Part shown: piece after piece, positions 61,406-64,000 of the stretch
Position numbering within the stretch: the first letter of the stretch is position 1
How the letters are laid out: the number at the start of each line of letters is the position of its first letter
Source: Haliscomenobacter sp.
Lineage (GTDB): Bacteria; Bacteroidota; Bacteroidia; Chitinophagales; Saprospiraceae
NCBI GenBank assembly: GCA_016707205.1
Contig: JADJHZ010000002.1
Span: 616,257-680,256 of the forward strand
DNA: 64,000 nucleotides
Direction: 5' to 3'
Position numbers and translations under genes: made by a program
Notes under the pieces: generated by a model
Databases searched by the model: none
What the model was told of the DNA's origin: nothing
What the model saw: only the letters and a program-made list of their open reading frames with translations

Positions 61406-62518
61406 CTATTCTGCAATAAAGGGAAGGTAATTTCCGGGATGAATGGCTTCAAAGCTGGCCTCGGATAAGTGCCGAGCCAAAGCGCAGGCGGTTTGGGGTT
61501 GGCTTTCTGACCATTTGAACTCAAATCCATAGAGCCGGCCATCCCGCTCCTCCACGAAATCTACTTTTTGGTCATTGCGCCAGAAGTAATTGTTGGAAAA
61601 AATTTTGTGTACGCTTGTTTTTGAGACGTTCGGTAATCAGGTAATTTTCCCACAAGGCCCCGACGTCGTTTCGCAGCGTCAGTTCATTGAAATTGATGAT
61701 GGCATTTCTGAATGCCATTGTCCCAAAATAGTATTTCGAGCCTTTGGAGATTTCCTTTCGCAGGTTCCTCGAATAGCGCCGAGGCGCTGATGACAAAGAC
61801 TTTTTCCAGCAGGTCGAGGTATTTTTCAACGGTGCGGGTGTTCACGCCAATGGTTTGGCCGATTTCGTGTACCGATGTCAGTGCCGTTGATTTGAAGCCA
61901 GCAGGCTCAGGATTTCGACGATTTTTTGGATTTCCGGATGCCTTCGAACAGGAGCAAGTCGTAAAGGTAGCCGTTGACTCGCGTTGTTGAGCAGTTCCCG
62001 CTTATCCGACAGCCCAATCGTGGTGACAACCCCCGGGTAGCTGCCGTAAATCAGGCGCTGCGGGCAACAGCTCTTCCGTCTGAAAAGGCCCTTCAATGGC
62101 GGCGAGTTCGTTGGGAAATCGGGCATAGTTCAAACTCCCCATTTCCTTCCGACCAACGGTTCGCCGGTCTGATTGGAAAGATCAAAGGAGGAAGATCCGT
62201 TGCCAAAACCCGAAGCTGCGGTGGGTGGTCTCATGATCAGTTTGAGGTTCAACCCGATCTTGGGCATGACGTTGGGCTTCGTCCACAACGAGCAGTTGGT
62301 GCTGTCGATATTCTGCCGGAGCGTTTCGATGTCTTGGCTGCCCAGCCAAGCCTGCGTTGCACGGTCTTCGCCGGAAAGGAAGAGGTAGGGCGCTGACTCC
62401 TCCAAGAATATCCTCAGCAGAGTGGTTTTGCCTACCTGCCGCGGCCCCAGCAGCAGCACGACCTTCCCGGGAACCATTCATGTTCAACCTGATGCTGAAT
62501 AACTCGCTGAATTTTCAT
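61406..62518 (-). pseudogene. AAA ATPase with DUF4143 domain, broken by several frameshifts
   Basis: Starts with ATG at 62518 (MKIQRVIQHQ). Walker A LLGPRQVGKTTLL lies near 62435-62475, then SAPYLFLSGED and later LIYGSYPGVVT. In further frames come KGSKYYFGTMAFRNAIINFN and GALWENYLITERLKN, the DUF4143 core, then the end FEFKWSESQ...YLPFIAE with the stop at 61406-61408. At least four shifts separate these pieces, so only the order and orientation are certain. Family members are mobile-type ATPases of unclear role, common in Bacteroidota. Intact length would be about 370-390 aa. Confidence 0.75.
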
Positions 62519-62925
62519 ATCTTAATACATAAAATTTAGCATAAAATTATGTATTAACAAGATGGTAATCAACATTTTCCGGGAAAACTTGCCCCTTCGC
62601 TTGCCACCCCGGAAAATGCAACGCCTGGGTCCGCAAGGATCTTCTCTTCGGAATTTTCTGCTTTCAGGTATTTATTCCAATAGATTTGTTGTAACGGTAC
62701 GGGACCTTTGCCCTCCGCAGCCTTAGACTCTTGCAGGGGGCATTGTCTTGATAAGCGCAAATGGAGTTGAGATACATGGGATAAAGTCTTGGCGCCTGGG
62801 AACTGGCCTCCCCCTTCAAAGGGGGAAAGTTGCTTCGTCGGGGTTTCCCACGGGTTCCGGGCGCGGCATTCCAACGTATGGAGACCGCTTCTACGATCTA
62901 CTTAAACCCATTTATCATGCACATA
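62519..62925. other. Intergenic stretch without a supported gene
   Basis: The AT-rich first 40 nt probably hold the promoter of the ATPase gene on the minus strand. Around 62808-62830 there is a CCCCCTTCAAAGGGGG hairpin, a dispersed motif that is common between Bacteroidota genes. Open frames here have no family features. Confidence 0.5.
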
Positions 62926-64000
62926 CCCTCTCTTCGCCAAATGTCAACGCCTCCTTCTACTCCTTGTTCCTGGCTTCACCCTTGCCGCCAACGCGCAGGA
63001 CGGCAAGGTGGTCATCGAAAACACCGGGATACCGTCGTGTCCACTATCCTGAATGCAACAGCGACCCGTCTGGGTCTACGTTCCTGACGGGGCGGGCCCA
63101 ATGGGATGAGCCGGCAGCGCGCCCGGTGGTTCGGCTTTACTGGACGGCGACGCACTTTTCCTCCGTCGTGGCAGCTGATTCAGCAATTGAGCAGCGTCAA
63201 CGGCAATACGTTTTGCCCCCAAAATGATCGTGGTGGGCATTCCGAACACCGACCGCACCAGAGACCTGACGCCAACCCACGTCGAGGCCGACCCGCCTTA
63301 TATGGACAGCACGTCCTCCAAAACATCGGGCGGCGGCGAAAACTTTATTGCGTTTATCGAAAAGGAATTGATGCCGCACATCGAAGCAACATACCCTGCG
63401 GCGCCGTATAAGATGCTCATTGGGCATTCTTTCGAGTACCCGCTGGCGGTGATGCAAACCCTCATCCACCATACCGATTTGTTCAATGCCTACATCGGCA
63501 CCGTATTCCGAGCAACTGGTGGGACAATCAAAGCCGTTGCAGCAAGCGCAAAAGGCGTTAACTAAAAGAAGTTTGAAGGAAAATCCCGTTTCTGGGTATT
63601 GCCACGATGGAGGAAGGCATGGACCTGAAAACGGTCGTGAAGGATACTCCGGCGACACGAAGCATATCCGTTCCATATTGGTTTTGCAGACGGTTTTACA
63701 AAACAAGCAAAATGGCTTGAAATACCAGGGCAAATACTACCCCAGCGACATCGCACGGCTCCGCGCCCTCATCACTACGTACGATGCGTTACAGCTTCTT
63801 CTTCGATTTTTTCCTTTACCCTCGCGATGAAGGATTTTACGGATTCCACCAGCGCCCTGGCGGAAAATACCAGCACCATTTTGGCAGGCTTTCAAAAATG
63901 GGTACTCCATCAAGCCGGATGAAGGGGAAATCACTATATGGGATATGAGTTCCTGAGACAAAAACACGATAAAAAGCGGAGGATCTTTCAAACTCAATGT
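62926..64000 (+). pseudogene. Putative esterase (alpha/beta hydrolase), many frameshifts, 3' end outside window
   Basis: Pieces in changing frames spell a Fes/esterase-D-like enzyme: MIVVGIPNTDRTRDLTPTHV (about 63224), FIEKELMPHIEATYPAAPYKMLIGHSF (63350-63430, nucleophile Ser in GHSF), HHTDLFNAYIG, QKLLQQAQKAL-like and MEEGMDLKTVVKDT (about 63607), then LITTYDALQ and DEGFYGFHQRPGGKYQHHFG. The usual GHSFGG is read as GHSFEYPL, an extra sign of damage or poor base calls. The frame changes roughly every 100-250 bp. The end lies beyond the window. Confidence 0.65.

Noticed and set aside
62569..62874. 101-codon frame on the minus strand
   Set aside because: It runs through the CCCCCTTCAAAGGGGG motif, which often yields spurious peptides in this phylum; no family features.

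Overview
The window looks like chromosomal DNA of a Bacteroidota bacterium, most likely of the Saprospiraceae/Lewinella kind. Signs are a Por (type IX) secretion tail on a fibronectin-repeat protein, DUF6090 and DUF2059 proteins, SPII lipoproteins with Bacteroidota-style lipoboxes, and promoters of the TTG-n19/20-TAnnTTTG (or TAnnTTAG) type instead of -35/-10 boxes. The left two thirds (1-41.7 kb) are GC-rich. The segment from about 42 to 60 kb is clearly AT-richer and reads as accessory DNA. No tRNA, rRNA, CRISPR array or transposase gene was seen.

Layout. 1-4.5 kb (minus strand): DUF885 lipoprotein, deoC and a two-domain aldehyde dehydrogenase (deoxyribose catabolism). 4.8-10.5 kb: an unrecognised 368-aa protein, a DUF2059 protein, a secreted glycosidase-like protein and a DUF389 membrane protein. 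10.6-17.6 kb: a DevBCA/MacB-type ABC exporter (ATPase, adaptor lipoprotein, permease, TolC) followed by a NarL-type response regulator and a TPR sensor kinase. 17.7-28.6 kb: large secreted proteins (Cys-rich fibronectin III repeats with a type IX sorting tail, an EGF lipoprotein, a giant alpha/beta-hydrolase protein). 28.8-31.6 kb (minus): MscS channel, two LVIVD-type lipoproteins and an outer-membrane barrel. 31.9-41.6 kb: S41 peptidases, a GH20 hexosaminidase, a CPA2 antiporter, a MarR regulator with an inverted duplicate of its likely operator in front of an S41 gene, and a cyanophycinase-like peptidase.

42-60 kb is the unusual part. Every gene points the same way and most look like defence or toxin-antitoxin genes: AbiEi/AbiEii, an EVE plus PD-(D/E)XK nuclease, an EAD11 two-TM protein with a STAND/TPR sensor, a DUF2971 protein, a channel-like protein, ImmA/IrrE with DUF4411, and a membrane protein with a QAGRDINI motif, plus relics of YoeB and BrnT toxins. 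Four of the genes or gene units are bounded by GTTA... on the 5' side and the exact or near-exact reverse complement ...TAAC on the 3' side. Two intergenic sites fold like integron attC sites. Diverged copies of a leader element carrying a promoter precede several cargo genes and stop at the GTTA junction. I read this as an integron-like cassette array (no integrase within the window) or a related cassette system.

Data quality: many frames are broken by single-base shortening of homopolymers, which looks more like long-read error than biology. From 60.9 kb to the right edge frameshifts become so dense that only gene remnants can be named.
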